DNA of 64,000 nucleotides from the NCBI RefSeq assembly GCF_000183665.1, contig NC_014774.1:186001-250000 (forward strand). The letters are read 5' to 3'. The notes beneath the pieces were generated by a model, which was not told where the DNA came from, did no database searches, and saw only the letters and a list, made by a program, of their open reading frames with translations. Below are positions 15,067-23,224 of this stretch, in pieces (the first letter of the stretch is position 1; every line of letters begins with the position of its first letter). This stretch comes from Candidatus Liberibacter solanacearum CLso-ZC1 (GTDB lineage: Bacteria > Pseudomonadota > Alphaproteobacteria > Rhizobiales > Rhizobiaceae). Position numbers and translations under genes: made by a program.

Positions 15067-16632
15067 ATGACATATAGACAATTAAGAATTAAAGAACATT
15101 CTATATCGTATGTTTGTACGACATCTTACTACATTATCCCTTGGAATTTTGATGATCCTACCACAGTGCATGCGGAATTTGTTAAAGGCGAAGAAAGTAA
15201 GCCTTTAGAATACGGAGAAGAGTTCACTGTTGATTGTGATGAGGGTATGCTTACTCTTCTTACCGACTATAATAACAGCGATACACTACATATATTTGAG
15301 GGCGAGAGGTTAAAGTACATTGCAAAATCCTCTGCAAAACACAGTCATAAAACTCTTACAAGAAGAATAGATGATTGTATGGAAGAGATAAACAAGATAC
15401 CGCCTAAAATAGACAAAGTAGAAAAAGAATTTAAAGAAGAGATAAACAAGATACCGCCAAAAATAGATAAAGTAGAAAAAGAGTTTCAAGAAGAAATAAA
15501 GAACACTGCAACTATCGTACAAGTTCATTCCTTATCTCTTACAGATCAGATCAAGATCCTTGATGAACACGAAAGACGACTAGCGGAAACTGCTACAAAA
15601 GAAGACTTGAGCAATCTAAAGGATCTTTATGTTACTCCCAATGAATTGAATTTAATTCTTGAGAACACTAGTGCTAAAACCCAAGAAGCTATAAAGCGTT
15701 TAGAACAAGAGATCAAAGGTCTCAAGGATGCGTCTTCTAGTGAAGTTGAATCACTCAAAAACAAGCTAGACAATCTTATATCCCTCCGAGAGACCCTAAA
15801 GAAGTTTAAAGCGGATATAGCTGAACAGATTACTCATTTAGGAAACAAAACCGATAGGATAGAGACAGGAGCAAGAAATCTTACAGAGATTGTATCTCGT
15901 CTTTGCCAAAAGGTTGATGACGTTGACATTATCCAGATGGATAGAGATGTTACGGCTTTAGCATCCAAAAGCTTAGAAGTAGCTAAAACTTTAGAGACAT
16001 TAGAAAAGAAGCCACCTGTAGATTTAAAGCCTCTTGGTGCTAGAGTAGAAAAGGTCGAAGTACGTGTTGGTGCTATTGAGAACAAATCACCTGTAGATTT
16101 AAAGCCTCTTGATAATAGGATTAAAGATTTAAAGAACATGATAGACGCACTAGAAGCCAGAATAGCAAACACTGAGAAACACGTCTGTAATGGTAGTCTT
16201 ACTTTACAAGCTACCGAACAGAACAAAAACCCTTGTATATCTTTTAAAGGACAAGATGGCAAAGGTATAGCTCAGATGTTTACTCGTGATGGGAATTTGT
16301 TCATAGGGACGAATGATAATAACCTATTAACCCCTGATAGAGTTAAAATAGGTGGCAAAACATTAAAAGAACACATGGAAAATGGGCTAAGCGGGCGTAC
16401 GACGATACGCTGTGCAAGGCTACATACTAACGAGAGTCTGGGGAACATAATAAATTCAACTAGTATCGATAATTGGCAATACCCGGCTGAGAATTCTGGT
16501 GGGCATTTGTCTCATTCCGTTGCTTCCGCTATTGGTCTTGATGACGCAGACAAAAGGAGGCGTTGGAAAGTGATAGGGAAAACCGTAGGTTATTACGGAG
16601 TGTGGCATTGGCTACAAGAGGTTATTGAGTGA
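15067..16632 (+). CDS. phage tail-fibre-like protein with long coiled coil
   Basis: This is a 521-residue protein. Residues about 1-85 look like a tail-fibre anchor domain (YIIPWNFDDPTTVHAEFVKG, YGEEFTVDCDEGMLTLLTDY). Residues 95-390 are heptad-rich coiled coil, with a perfect repeat of EEINKIPPKIDKVEKEF and two copies of PVDLKPL. Residues 390-521 form a C-terminal tip domain (ISFKGQDGKGIAQMFTRDGN). It would trimerise and bind the host surface. Oddly it is on the plus strand in the early region, about 6 kb from the structural genes. Confidence 0.7.
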   Translation: MTYRQLRIKEHSISYVCTTSYYIIPWNFDDPTTVHAEFVKGEESKPLEYGEEFTVDCDEGMLTLLTDYNNSDTLHIFEGERLKYIAKSSAKHSHKTLTRRIDDCMEEINKIPPKIDKVEKEFKEEINKIPPKIDKVEKEFQEEIKNTATIVQVHSLSLTDQIKILDEHERRLAETATKEDLSNLKDLYVTPNELNLILENTSAKTQEAIKRLEQEIKGLKDASSSEVESLKNKLDNLISLRETLKKFKADIAEQITHLGNKTDRIETGARNLTEIVSRLCQKVDDVDIIQMDRDVTALASKSLEVAKTLETLEKKPPVDLKPLGARVEKVEVRVGAIENKSPVDLKPLDNRIKDLKNMIDALEARIANTEKHVCNGSLTLQATEQNKNPCISFKGQDGKGIAQMFTRDGNLFIGTNDNNLLTPDRVKIGGKTLKEHMENGLSGRTTIRCARLHTNESLGNIINSTSIDNWQYPAENSGGHLSHSVASAIGLDDADKRRRWKVIGKTVGYYGVWHWLQEVIE

Positions 16633-16653
16633 GTGGGGATTTGTTTTAATATC

Positions 16654-16682
16654 TTGATTTAACTAGGTTTTTGTTTTATAAT
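16654..16682 (+). promoter_or_regulatory. sigma-70-type promoter for the downstream membrane protein
   Basis: TTGATT (16654-16659), 17 bases and a perfect TATAAT (16677-16682) lie 38 bases ahead of the next ATG. The gene therefore probably has its own constitutive promoter, as expected for a lysogenic cargo gene. Confidence 0.75.
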
Positions 16683-16719
16683 ATAAGATATAAAAGGCGG
16701 TAAACATTGGAGCAATAAA

Positions 16720-17178
16720 ATGACGGAAAATAATACTTCCATTGATATTAATTCCCAAGCAGTTCATTTACATCTTAAAATGCACCAAGACATAATCAAA
16801 AGAATGGCGTTAAATAGTCTTTTCATCAAAACGTGTTGCATATCTCTATTATTTTTATTTTTGTTTATCACAACTAACGTAACTCTATCGGGATTTACTT
16901 GTCTATTATTGACTATGGCTTTTGCCACTATTGACACAATGTACTTAGCACTAGAAAGAGGATTTCGTGCCTCCTATAATAATTTCGTCAACAAACTCCA
17001 CAGTAACACCTTACAAAAAGAAGATTTATTTATTTTAGCCCCTGAGCGTATTAGCTTTTGGGATACCGCTAAATCGTTTTCTGTGTGTCTTTTTTATGTT
17101 GCTCCTCTATGTTTCTATGTGTTTATTTCTTATATCGCACCTCCATATATTACTAGATTTTTCTACTATTCATGGTAG
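16720..17178 (+). CDS. multi-span membrane protein (RipA-family-like), function unknown
   Basis: This 152-residue protein has two pairs of hydrophobic segments, near residues 40-75 (CCISLLFLFLFITTNV...CLLLTMAFATID) and near 110-145. Between them is the motif DTMYLALERGFRASYNNF. The pattern 'H-L-x-x-x-Q/H-x-x-I-x-R-M-A-x-N-S' at residues 18-34 is shared with widespread small bacterial membrane proteins annotated RipA-like. A GGAG site and its own promoter precede it. Prophage cargo, possibly immunity- or exclusion-related; this is inference. Confidence 0.65.
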   Translation: MTENNTSIDINSQAVHLHLKMHQDIIKRMALNSLFIKTCCISLLFLFLFITTNVTLSGFTCLLLTMAFATIDTMYLALERGFRASYNNFVNKLHSNTLQKEDLFILAPERISFWDTAKSFSVCLFYVAPLCFYVFISYIAPPYITRFFYYSW

Positions 17179-17228
17179 AGATAATCAGTTTTTTACATAG
17201 TGTTTACTTTCTAAAGATTAGATATCCA

Positions 17229-19289
17229 CTATTTCTTAAAATCTAATACGTTATTAGGCTCGTTTTCGATATCTTCGAAAGCGGGCTTAAGTTTTAAGCC
17301 TTTGATTAAACTTAGATATTTCCCTCTATCCGAACTTGATTTGTCCCATTCTCGACCTCCTATAAACCCTTTTTGCTTTAGATTAAGGGTAACTGTTCTC
17401 GTTGATATACGCTTTCTATCGTAGTTTAGCTCTTGTTCTCTGTATTCACTGTAACTTTTTGCTAAAATACGACTCTCTTCCCAAAGGTCGCTTCCAACGT
17501 CACAACAGTCGTCAATCCACGCTTGGTAGGTATCTGTTCCCCGTCTTTCTTCCTCTTTAGCGTTTATACATACTTCAGGTACATAAACATCAAGATTCCG
17601 ACCGTTGCGGATATACGCTTTAATGCCCTCCATAAACCACTTCTTCGCTTCTAAGGCATATTCAGTTTCTAGCTTTTGGGCGAATGTTGCATCTCTATTA
17701 GCTATAGGCTTGTCGAAAGGGATAACAATATAGCGTCTCCACCATGCATCATCTGGGTTTCTGACAAACAAATGCTTATTGGAGACGATAAAAGGAGTAA
17801 AACTAGCCCGTGCTTCGCTGTATGTATTGCCGTAGTTAAGGCGGGCAGTCATACAATCGCCACCCGTCATTTGTTTTATTTTCGCTGCATTTAACTCGTC
17901 ATTCTCGTTAGTTTCACTGATAATAACAACCCGAGAACCCATAAGCCTTATAAGACTAGGGTTTGCTTTTCCTGCTTCTGGCGGACGATTCTGCATAACA
18001 TCGCTGGCTTCGGCGTTAATGACGTATTGATTACCAAAAGCAAATTTAATCAGGTTCATTAAGGTGCTTTTACCACTTCCACCAACCCCTCGAATATGAA
18101 TAAATCGTTGGGCTTCATTGCCTCCTAATAACGCCATGCCAACACAACGGGTAAAGAAGTTCATAACCTCTTTACTTTCAAAATAGTTTGATACTAAATT
18201 CATAAACTCTGCCGATGGTTTGCCCTCAACAAAAGGAGTTCCTGTTGATTTAGTGATATATAGTTCTTCTTTTGGCGTAATTTGTTGTCCTGTTTCCATA
18301 TCAAGGATACCGTCTCGTTCACCTATATATCTCAGGTTAGCATCAAATATCTCTGATGATATGTGAAATGGGCTTTTTGCCTCAATGGCATTTGCCGTTG
18401 ATTTAGATCTTGATTGTTCACAGGCATTTCTTTTTGCATAAGCCTTAAGATACAATGCTCTAGGGTTTTTCTTAGTGCCATCCTTATTTTCGATTTCCTC
18501 ACAAAGGTCAAAGGCATCTTTCTTCATGGAGATAAGAAATTCCATGATATAACCAGCTATTTTATCATCTGTAATCCGCCATATATAACGGTTGGTTTTG
18601 TCCTTTTTATACCAAGCTTTTGTATCAGATGCATAAAGGAAGTATCCTGATTTAAAAACAGAGAACATTGCTTTATTATACGCATCACTAAAACGTTCTT
18701 CTAAAATTCCATCAGGTATTAATTTTCTATGGTGATAAAAAATAGAAGCAAAGGTAGAGCGTTTCTTCTCACTATCCCCCTCTTCTTCACAGTCGAATGT
18801 ACTCCATTTGTAATTAAAATTCTCTTCATCGTAACTAGAGCCTCGCTTGCTCCACCGTCTGGCAAGTTCTTTACCCTCATGCGATCCTTGTGTTTCGTGA
18901 TGAATAGCCATAACAACAGGTATCCACTCATCGTGTGTTCCGTTGGTAAACTCCTCGCCAAAACAAGATAAAAAGGCGGTTATCTCTCTATTGGTGTAGC
19001 GTCTATTGCCTTTAGTATTCCCCTCTTTAGGGGATTTAATCTCTTTTTTCGCTTTGACTACAGGAGTTGTAGATTCTTTAAAAAATTCAAAGAGATGCTC
19101 AACATCTTCTTCAGAAAGCAAAGGAAGTTCTTCTGCTTTAAATGCATCCGGCGGAGTTGTCCATGTGTATTCTTCTTTTGTTTTAGGATGAATGTTATAG
19201 GCGACGAAATACTGCCCTCCCCCTAAAATATCAAGGTGTCCTTGCTGACTTTTAGGTGTCTGCTTCTTTTTAATCCCTGCTTTTGCCAT
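17229..19289 (-). CDS. phage primase-polymerase/SF3 helicase, C-terminal part
   Basis: This 686-residue frame covers the end of a prim-pol domain (GGGQYFVAYNIHPKTKEEYTW, residues 23-43), a PriCT-like middle (WIPVVMAIHHET...RRWSKRG, 120-150) and a D5/SF3 helicase. The Walker A is GVGGSGKST at 401-409, Walker B is near VVIISETNE, and an arginine-rich sensor region follows. It would prime and unwind phage DNA. The catalytic DVDS of the prim-pol domain lies upstream of this ATG in the same frame (19373-19404), so the real start is in the preceding frame (see 19290-19611). Confidence 0.85.
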   Translation of the reverse strand: MAKAGIKKKQTPKSQQGHLDILGGGQYFVAYNIHPKTKEEYTWTTPPDAFKAEELPLLSEEDVEHLFEFFKESTTPVVKAKKEIKSPKEGNTKGNRRYTNREITAFLSCFGEEFTNGTHDEWIPVVMAIHHETQGSHEGKELARRWSKRGSSYDEENFNYKWSTFDCEEEGDSEKKRSTFASIFYHHRKLIPDGILEERFSDAYNKAMFSVFKSGYFLYASDTKAWYKKDKTNRYIWRITDDKIAGYIMEFLISMKKDAFDLCEEIENKDGTKKNPRALYLKAYAKRNACEQSRSKSTANAIEAKSPFHISSEIFDANLRYIGERDGILDMETGQQITPKEELYITKSTGTPFVEGKPSAEFMNLVSNYFESKEVMNFFTRCVGMALLGGNEAQRFIHIRGVGGSGKSTLMNLIKFAFGNQYVINAEASDVMQNRPPEAGKANPSLIRLMGSRVVIISETNENDELNAAKIKQMTGGDCMTARLNYGNTYSEARASFTPFIVSNKHLFVRNPDDAWWRRYIVIPFDKPIANRDATFAQKLETEYALEAKKWFMEGIKAYIRNGRNLDVYVPEVCINAKEEERRGTDTYQAWIDDCCDVGSDLWEESRILAKSYSEYREQELNYDRKRISTRTVTLNLKQKGFIGGREWDKSSSDRGKYLSLIKGLKLKPAFEDIENEPNNVLDFKK

Positions 19290-19611
19290 CCTAAAAGGAA
19301 TAAGAATCTTAGGTTTTTGCCCTATTCTAACGATTGAATTTCCGTGATAAAGCTCAAAAGCATCTTTAAAAGTATCAGCAATTTTTTTGTCTTTTGAATC
19401 AACGTCAAAAGGCGTAAATGGGCTGTTCGCCTACACCACATACAAGCCCGAAGCCACAAGATGGAAGCTTATCAATATCCTCATTTGAAAGTAGTTGCTC
19501 TTCCCACTTACCCGCTCTCAATGGTCTTTTATCACCATGGCGTAAAGGAATGATTTTAAACCCGTTTTTAATGGCTTGTTTAGCCTGTGGTTTCCATTGC
19601 ATTACTGACAT
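19290..19611 (-). CDS. primase-polymerase N-terminal part, separated by a one-base frameshift
   Basis: From the ATG at 19611 the frame reads AIKNGFKIIPLRHGDKRPLR, GFGLVCGVGEQPIYAF and then stops at TGA (19407-19405). These are the standard prim-pol opening motifs. Skipping one U in TTTTGAC continues directly into A-F-D-V-D-S, the expected catalytic DxD, and on into the 686-residue frame, giving 793 residues in all. The site UUU-UGA-C has the same form as the RF2 +1 site, but no Shine-Dalgarno-like booster is visible. It may equally be a broken gene or a homopolymer error. Confidence 0.8.
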
Positions 19612-19707
19612 TTAAGCCCTCTTATAAATAAGTTCTTCTAGTGGTTTTGCTTTCAGTCTTGCAATCTTAGCTTCTAATGCTTCTATTTCACCTTTAGTCA
19701 TTTCCAT
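19612..19707 (-). CDS. small helical protein (31 aa) ahead of the primase
   Basis: ATG at 19707, stop TAA at 19614-19612 directly abutting the primase ATG. The product reads MEMTKGEIEALEAKIARLKA and ends in KPLEELIYKRA, a single charged helix. It overlaps the end of the repeat-protein gene by 14 bases. Tight spacing suggests coupling with the primase; function unknown. Confidence 0.5.
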   Translation of the reverse strand: MEMTKGEIEALEAKIARLKAKPLEELIYKRA

Positions 19708-20323
19708 AGGTTCTAAAAGTGCATCCGTAGAATGCTTCCCTTAACTTCCCTTGCTTGATGTCGCGGCGGTACTGACGATCATAGGCTCGACGTTTCTCTT
19801 TATTATTTCGGTGGTACTGACGACTATAGGCGATTAGCTTCTCTCTATTTTTTTGGTAGTACAGACGACTAGAGGCTTGTTGTTTGTCTTCAGTATTTTG
19901 GATATACTGACGCCTATAAGCTTTACGTTCTTCTTTCTTCCTTTGGCGATACAGACGCTGATATTCGATACGTGCTTCTTTCTTCCTTTGGTAGTACTGA
20001 CGACTATTTTCGGTAAGTTTATCTTTATTCTTTTGGTAGTGCTGACGATAATATTCGTTAATTTTATCTTTATTCTTTTGTAGGTACTGACGCTGATATT
20101 CGATACGTGCTTCTTTATTATTTTGGTAGTATTGACGCTGATATTCGTTACGTTCTTCTTTCTTCCTTTGGCGATACAGACGCTTATTTTCGGTAAGTTT
20201 ATCTCTATTCTTTTGTTGGTACTGACGATAATATTCGGTAAGTTTATCTTTATTCTTTTGGATATACCGAAGCATACTTTCCCTTGTACGTCGCTTTCTC
20301 TCTTCCTCGGATAACTTCCTCAT
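19694..20323 (-). CDS. 15-residue tandem-repeat basic protein
   Basis: The 209-residue product consists of about 11 consecutive 15-residue units of the form Q-x-N/K-K-x-x-x-x-x-Y/N-x-R-x-Y-x (for example QKNKDKLTENSRQYY). They start near residue 22, with a short non-repeat tail ending RTYGND. The DNA repeat is 45 bp. It is strongly basic, rich in Lys, Arg, Tyr and Gln, and would form a long helix likely to bind nucleic acid. The start overlaps the preceding gene's stop by four bases. No function can be named. Confidence 0.7.
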   Translation of the reverse strand: MRKLSEEERKRRTRESMLRYIQKNKDKLTEYYRQYQQKNRDKLTENKRLYRQRKKEERNEYQRQYYQNNKEARIEYQRQYLQKNKDKINEYYRQHYQKNKDKLTENSRQYYQRKKEARIEYQRLYRQRKKEERKAYRRQYIQNTEDKQQASSRLYYQKNREKLIAYSRQYHRNNKEKRRAYDRQYRRDIKQGKLREAFYGCTFRTYGND

Positions 20324-20538
20324 ACTATATCCTTTAAACCGTCATCCGAATGTAGTTTGTACACAGCCCGAATAACAAACTTTTCAACAGAGGATTGTCT
20401 ATCTTGGTTTATACGTCCGTCAATATCCACTTTTATAGTGAGCATGGCGTCGGCACCTAGCGGGCTATACGCTACAACTTCTGTGCTAGTCCCTTTCTTC
20501 TTCTCAAAAACCCGAGTTTTTAGCTTAATATTGATCAT
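20320..20538 (-). CDS. small phage protein (72 aa), function unknown
   Basis: I chose the ATG at 20538 because it follows GAGG at good spacing and overlaps the upstream stop (ATGA); an earlier in-frame TTG exists. The product alternates beta-strand-like stretches (INIKLKTRVF, STEVVAYSPLGADAMLTIKV, SVEKFVIRAVYKLHS). It is the second gene of the leftward primase operon. Confidence 0.55.
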   Translation of the reverse strand: MINIKLKTRVFEKKKGTSTEVVAYSPLGADAMLTIKVDIDGRINQDRQSSVEKFVIRAVYKLHSDDGLKDIV

Positions 20539-20621
20539 TGGCACGCCTCGCAAATGTCTTCATCACAAGATTTATTGGCGTTCTCGGGCTTGATCTCAAA
20601 TTCTTCTGGTTCTTTATCCAT
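20535..20621 (-). CDS. tiny acidic cysteine-containing protein (28 aa)
   Basis: MDKEPEEFEIKPENANKSCD is followed by EDICEACQ. It ends in TGA within the next gene's ATGA. A C-x4-C-x2-C spacing could bind metal. It is the first candidate gene of the leftward operon, downstream of the divergent operator; too short to be certain. Confidence 0.45.
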   Translation of the reverse strand: MDKEPEEFEIKPENANKSCDEDICEACQ

Positions 20622-20692
20622 CTCAAAACTATCCTTATTCTTTAGTTGTACGTGATATTCCTTTTATACCATGGGATGTTGGAGGTGTCTAG

Positions 20693-20751
20693 AAAATAAT
20701 CTATCAATATATCTAAAATAATGTTTGACAAATTAGATTTATTGATAGATA
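20693..20751 (+). promoter_or_regulatory. early promoter/operator, copy 2 (identical to 11144-11202)
   Basis: All 59 bases match copy 1. TTGACA (20725-20730), 17 bases and GATAAT (20748-20753) read right. It sits between the leftward primase operon and the rightward replication operon. The palindrome arms are at 20699-20709 and 20740-20750. The same regulator should therefore bind both sites. Confidence 0.85.
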
Positions 20752-20796
20752 ATGTCCTCAACATTGAAACAGCTAACGGATATGAGGAGGCAACGA

Positions 20797-21015
20797 ATGG
20801 CGGATTTTGACCCGCTTATAGTGGAGGAGGTTTTAGGGGCTTATTACCTGTTCAAAGCAGTAGAACAAGTGGATAAGGCGGAATATGTCATGGACAGCAT
20901 ATCAGAGGAGTTACTCAAAGCTAGAAGCCGTTTACTTTCCGAGGGGGTCGAGAGATTAGGCGAGCTCGCCCATCATGTAGAAGATGTGATTAAGAGCGAA
21001 GAGATACCGAAATAG
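20797..21015 (+). CDS. small helical phage early protein
   Basis: An ATG at 20752 overlaps the promoter's -10 box and cannot be on its transcript. The ATG at 20797, six bases after GAGGAGG, is the better start and gives 72 residues (MADFDPLIVEEVLGAYYLFK...). It is acidic, all helix, with no known motif. It leads the replication operon. Confidence 0.6.
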   Translation: MADFDPLIVEEVLGAYYLFKAVEQVDKAEYVMDSISEELLKARSRLLSEGVERLGELAHHVEDVIKSEEIPK

Positions 21016-21069
21016 GCAGAGATAAATAACTATCTAAAAATACAAAATCAAAAAGAATAGGAGCAAAAA

Positions 21070-21456
21070 GTGGGCAAACTTAAACAGCATTATATGGAAG
21101 AGATTGAAGCGAACTATGAGTTTAACTGTCTCAACAACCCTAGATTTAACCTTGATCCAGAACCTGAACCATCGATTAAGGAAGAGGTTGAGGAGCTGAT
21201 CAGAAGTTTAGACCAACGGTTCTTGTGGTGTTGTGATTTAGTTAGGGATCTTCAGAGGTCTGATTACACCATTTTAGACAAGCTAGACGCGATGGAAGAG
21301 ATGAGGATGTATCTCTCAGTGTTACGCCCAACGGCGAACCGTCTTGAGGATTTATTGAAAGAGTCTTGGGAAGAGCCAGAAAAAGAACCAGAAGAAGAAC
21401 CAAGAGAACATCCAGATCAAGAACACGCTGACGCCTATTACGCCGATCAGATTTAA
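21070..21456 (+). CDS. acidic phage early protein (128 aa), GTG start
   Basis: The GTG at 21070 follows ATAGGAGC. The protein is helical and acidic, with Leu-rich helices (IKEEVEELIRSLDQRFLWCC, LDKLDAMEEMRMYLSVLRP) and a C-terminal Glu/Pro repeat (EEPEKEPEEEPREHP). A terminator follows at once. No family recognised. Confidence 0.6.
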   Translation: MGKLKQHYMEEIEANYEFNCLNNPRFNLDPEPEPSIKEEVEELIRSLDQRFLWCCDLVRDLQRSDYTILDKLDAMEEMRMYLSVLRPTANRLEDLLKESWEEPEKEPEEEPREHPDQEHADAYYADQI

Positions 21457-21459
21457 AAG

Positions 21460-21494
21460 ATACCCACGGTGGGTATTGGGGGTGGGTTTTTTGT
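21460..21494 (+). terminator. hairpin with T run after the acidic early gene
   Basis: ATACCCA and TGGGTAT form a stem around CGG. A second ACCCAC...GTGGGT pairing ends in a run of six T, as in an intrinsic terminator or attenuator inside the replication operon. Confidence 0.65.
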
Positions 21495-21550
21495 CCTAGC
21501 TTTTTTCTCACCCCCAACCAAATAAAAACATGCGTGAAAGTGAGTTGAAG

Positions 21551-21769
21551 ATGAGTGTACAAGCGATTAAAGAGGCGATTAGAGCTAAGGACGTTGCAAA
21601 GTTATGTGAGTTTCTAGCGTTAATAACGAATGGGTTGAAAGAGATTACACATTCTTCCAAACCCCAAACAACAACCGCCCCTCTTCAAGGTGATCCAGAC
21701 TTAAAGCACAGAGTAACGGTTTTAGCTTTGAGCTTACATGAAGAAGCACGGCGATGCGGGGAAATCTAA
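21551..21769 (+). CDS. small phage early protein (72 aa)
   Basis: I use ATG 21551 (MSVQAIKEAIRAKDVAKLCE); an ATG at 21530 has no ribosome site. The product has two amphipathic helices with a Gln/Thr/Pro linker and ends in a helical SLHEEARRCGEI. No function recognised. It overlaps the following small gene by 32 bases. Confidence 0.5.
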   Translation: MSVQAIKEAIRAKDVAKLCEFLALITNGLKEITHSSKPQTTTAPLQGDPDLKHRVTVLALSLHEEARRCGEI

Positions 21770-21884
21770 GTTCTTATTAGATATTTTAGTCCCTGCTCTT
21801 GGTGCTCATAAGACCTTTACAGATTGCACGGATGAAGATTTTAGGAAGTTAGAAGAGAGGTTATCGGGGGTTAGCAATGCTTGA
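21738..21884 (+). CDS. small phage protein (48 aa)
   Basis: The frame MKKHGDAGKSKFLLDILVPA continues to ERLSGVSNA and ends in TGA, overlapping the next start by eight bases. The stepwise overlaps on both sides and phage-like codon use support it, but it is short and has no known motif. Confidence 0.45.
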   Translation: MKKHGDAGKSKFLLDILVPALGAHKTFTDCTDEDFRKLEERLSGVSNA

Positions 21885-21975
21885 TTTCATGCTGGTTTTC
21901 GCCTCGGTTTTTGCAATCTTGTATCTACTTTACATCATGTTTTCTAATGATCCAGACGATCCAAATCCAGCTTAA
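21877..21975 (+). CDS. tiny single-span membrane protein (32 aa)
   Basis: MLDFMLVFASVFAILYLLYI plus a short acidic tail (SNDPDDPNPA). It begins with GGGGTTAGCA ahead and resembles the 30-residue protein at 13680 in its first residues and layout, so the two are probably paralogues, one in each early operon. Confidence 0.5.
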   Translation: MLDFMLVFASVFAILYLLYIMFSNDPDDPNPA

Positions 21976-22008
21976 GAATATTAAATAAATTTAAGAGAGT
22001 TAAGACTT

Positions 22009-23175
22009 ATGACCCGGCATGCTTTTTTATCGGCTTCAAGTAGCCATCGTTGGTTGAAGTGTCCTATCGCCCCTACACTTGAGAGTAAAATACCACAAAC
22101 AACTAGTAGTTATGCTCTTGAGGGAACGTTCGCTCATAACCTCTTAGCTCATTGTCTAGAAAAAGGGGTTGATGCAGAGACATTTGCCAATAGAAAGATT
22201 ACTTTTGAGAACGATACCCGCATTGTTGATGCTGAAATGGCGTCTAGTGTTCAAATGGCTTGTGAGTACGTCCGTTCTTTTTCTGGAAATCTTTTATCGG
22301 AAACGGAAGTACCCCTTGAGCCTTTCACAACGGAAAAAGGTGCAACAGGTACAGCGGATATCATCATCTTTAACAATAAACATTGGGTTATTGCCGATTT
22401 TAAATATGGAGCAGGAGTTCCTGTTAATCCTGAGCATAACCCCCAATTGATGTTGTATGCTCTGGGGGCTTTGCATCAGTACGGTGATATCTTCGGAAGC
22501 CCTGAAACCGTAACGCTTACCATCATTCAACCCCGTATCAGAGCGGGATCACCGTTGCAAGAATGGACGATATCCTCGGAGGAATTACGAGAGAAAGCTA
22601 AAGAGTTCCAAGCTAAAGGCAAGCATGCTTTAAGCCTTAAGGGCAAAAGAGCTATTCCACAAAATGTTTACGGAGTTGATGAGGACGCTTGCCGATTTTG
22701 TCGAGCCAAAACGCGATGCCCTGCTCTGAGTCGCCATGTATTGCTTGAAACGATCCGAGATCCCAAAAGCGGGTGCGAAGTAGATTTATCAAAAGCGTAT
22801 TCTTCTCTTCCTCTCATTGAACAATACATCAAAGCTTTGAAAGAAGAGGTTTTTAAGAGGTTGAGCGAGGGTGAGGAAGTCAAAGGGTATCAACTCGTTG
22901 AGGGGAGGAAAGGCAACCGAACTTTTAAAGATATTGAGCAAGCAACTGAATATCTAACGGGTGTTTTAGGCGACAAGGCGTTTAAGAAAATTCTGCTTTC
23001 CCCTAAAGAAGTTGAGCAATTCCGCAAGGATCAAACACTATCAAGCGACGTTTGGGAGGAATTGCAAGAACTGATCACGAGAGGCGACGGCAAACCCGTT
23101 ATCGCCCCCCGAGATATTCCACCAGTACCACGAATCCAAAAGGCAGAAATAAGCGATTTCGCCTCATTAGACTAA
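22009..23175 (+). CDS. DUF2800 family PD-(D/E)XK nuclease
   Basis: This 388-residue protein begins HAFLSASSSHRWLKCP. It has the Cas4/RecB-like core: E-G-T-x-A-H at residues 38-43, GTADIIIFNNKHWVIADFKYG near 114-134 (D and D-x-K catalytic residues), NPQLMLYALGAL as the Q-x-x-x-Y helix, and a cysteine cluster CRFCRAKTRCPAL. This matches phage DUF2800 proteins, which usually precede DUF2815 and DNA polymerase genes as here. It probably works in phage recombination or replication. Confidence 0.88.
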   Translation: MTRHAFLSASSSHRWLKCPIAPTLESKIPQTTSSYALEGTFAHNLLAHCLEKGVDAETFANRKITFENDTRIVDAEMASSVQMACEYVRSFSGNLLSETEVPLEPFTTEKGATGTADIIIFNNKHWVIADFKYGAGVPVNPEHNPQLMLYALGALHQYGDIFGSPETVTLTIIQPRIRAGSPLQEWTISSEELREKAKEFQAKGKHALSLKGKRAIPQNVYGVDEDACRFCRAKTRCPALSRHVLLETIRDPKSGCEVDLSKAYSSLPLIEQYIKALKEEVFKRLSEGEEVKGYQLVEGRKGNRTFKDIEQATEYLTGVLGDKAFKKILLSPKEVEQFRKDQTLSSDVWEELQELITRGDGKPVIAPRDIPPVPRIQKAEISDFASLD

Positions 23176-23224
23176 GAAAGGAGTTTACTAATGAGTAACT
23201 TAACCAAGAAAGGAACATTGATTC

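Noticed and set aside
19853..20314. Plus-strand Phe/Leu/Ile-rich frames opposite the repeat protein
   Set aside because: They are antisense images of the Lys/Arg/Gln repeat gene and only mirror its codons.
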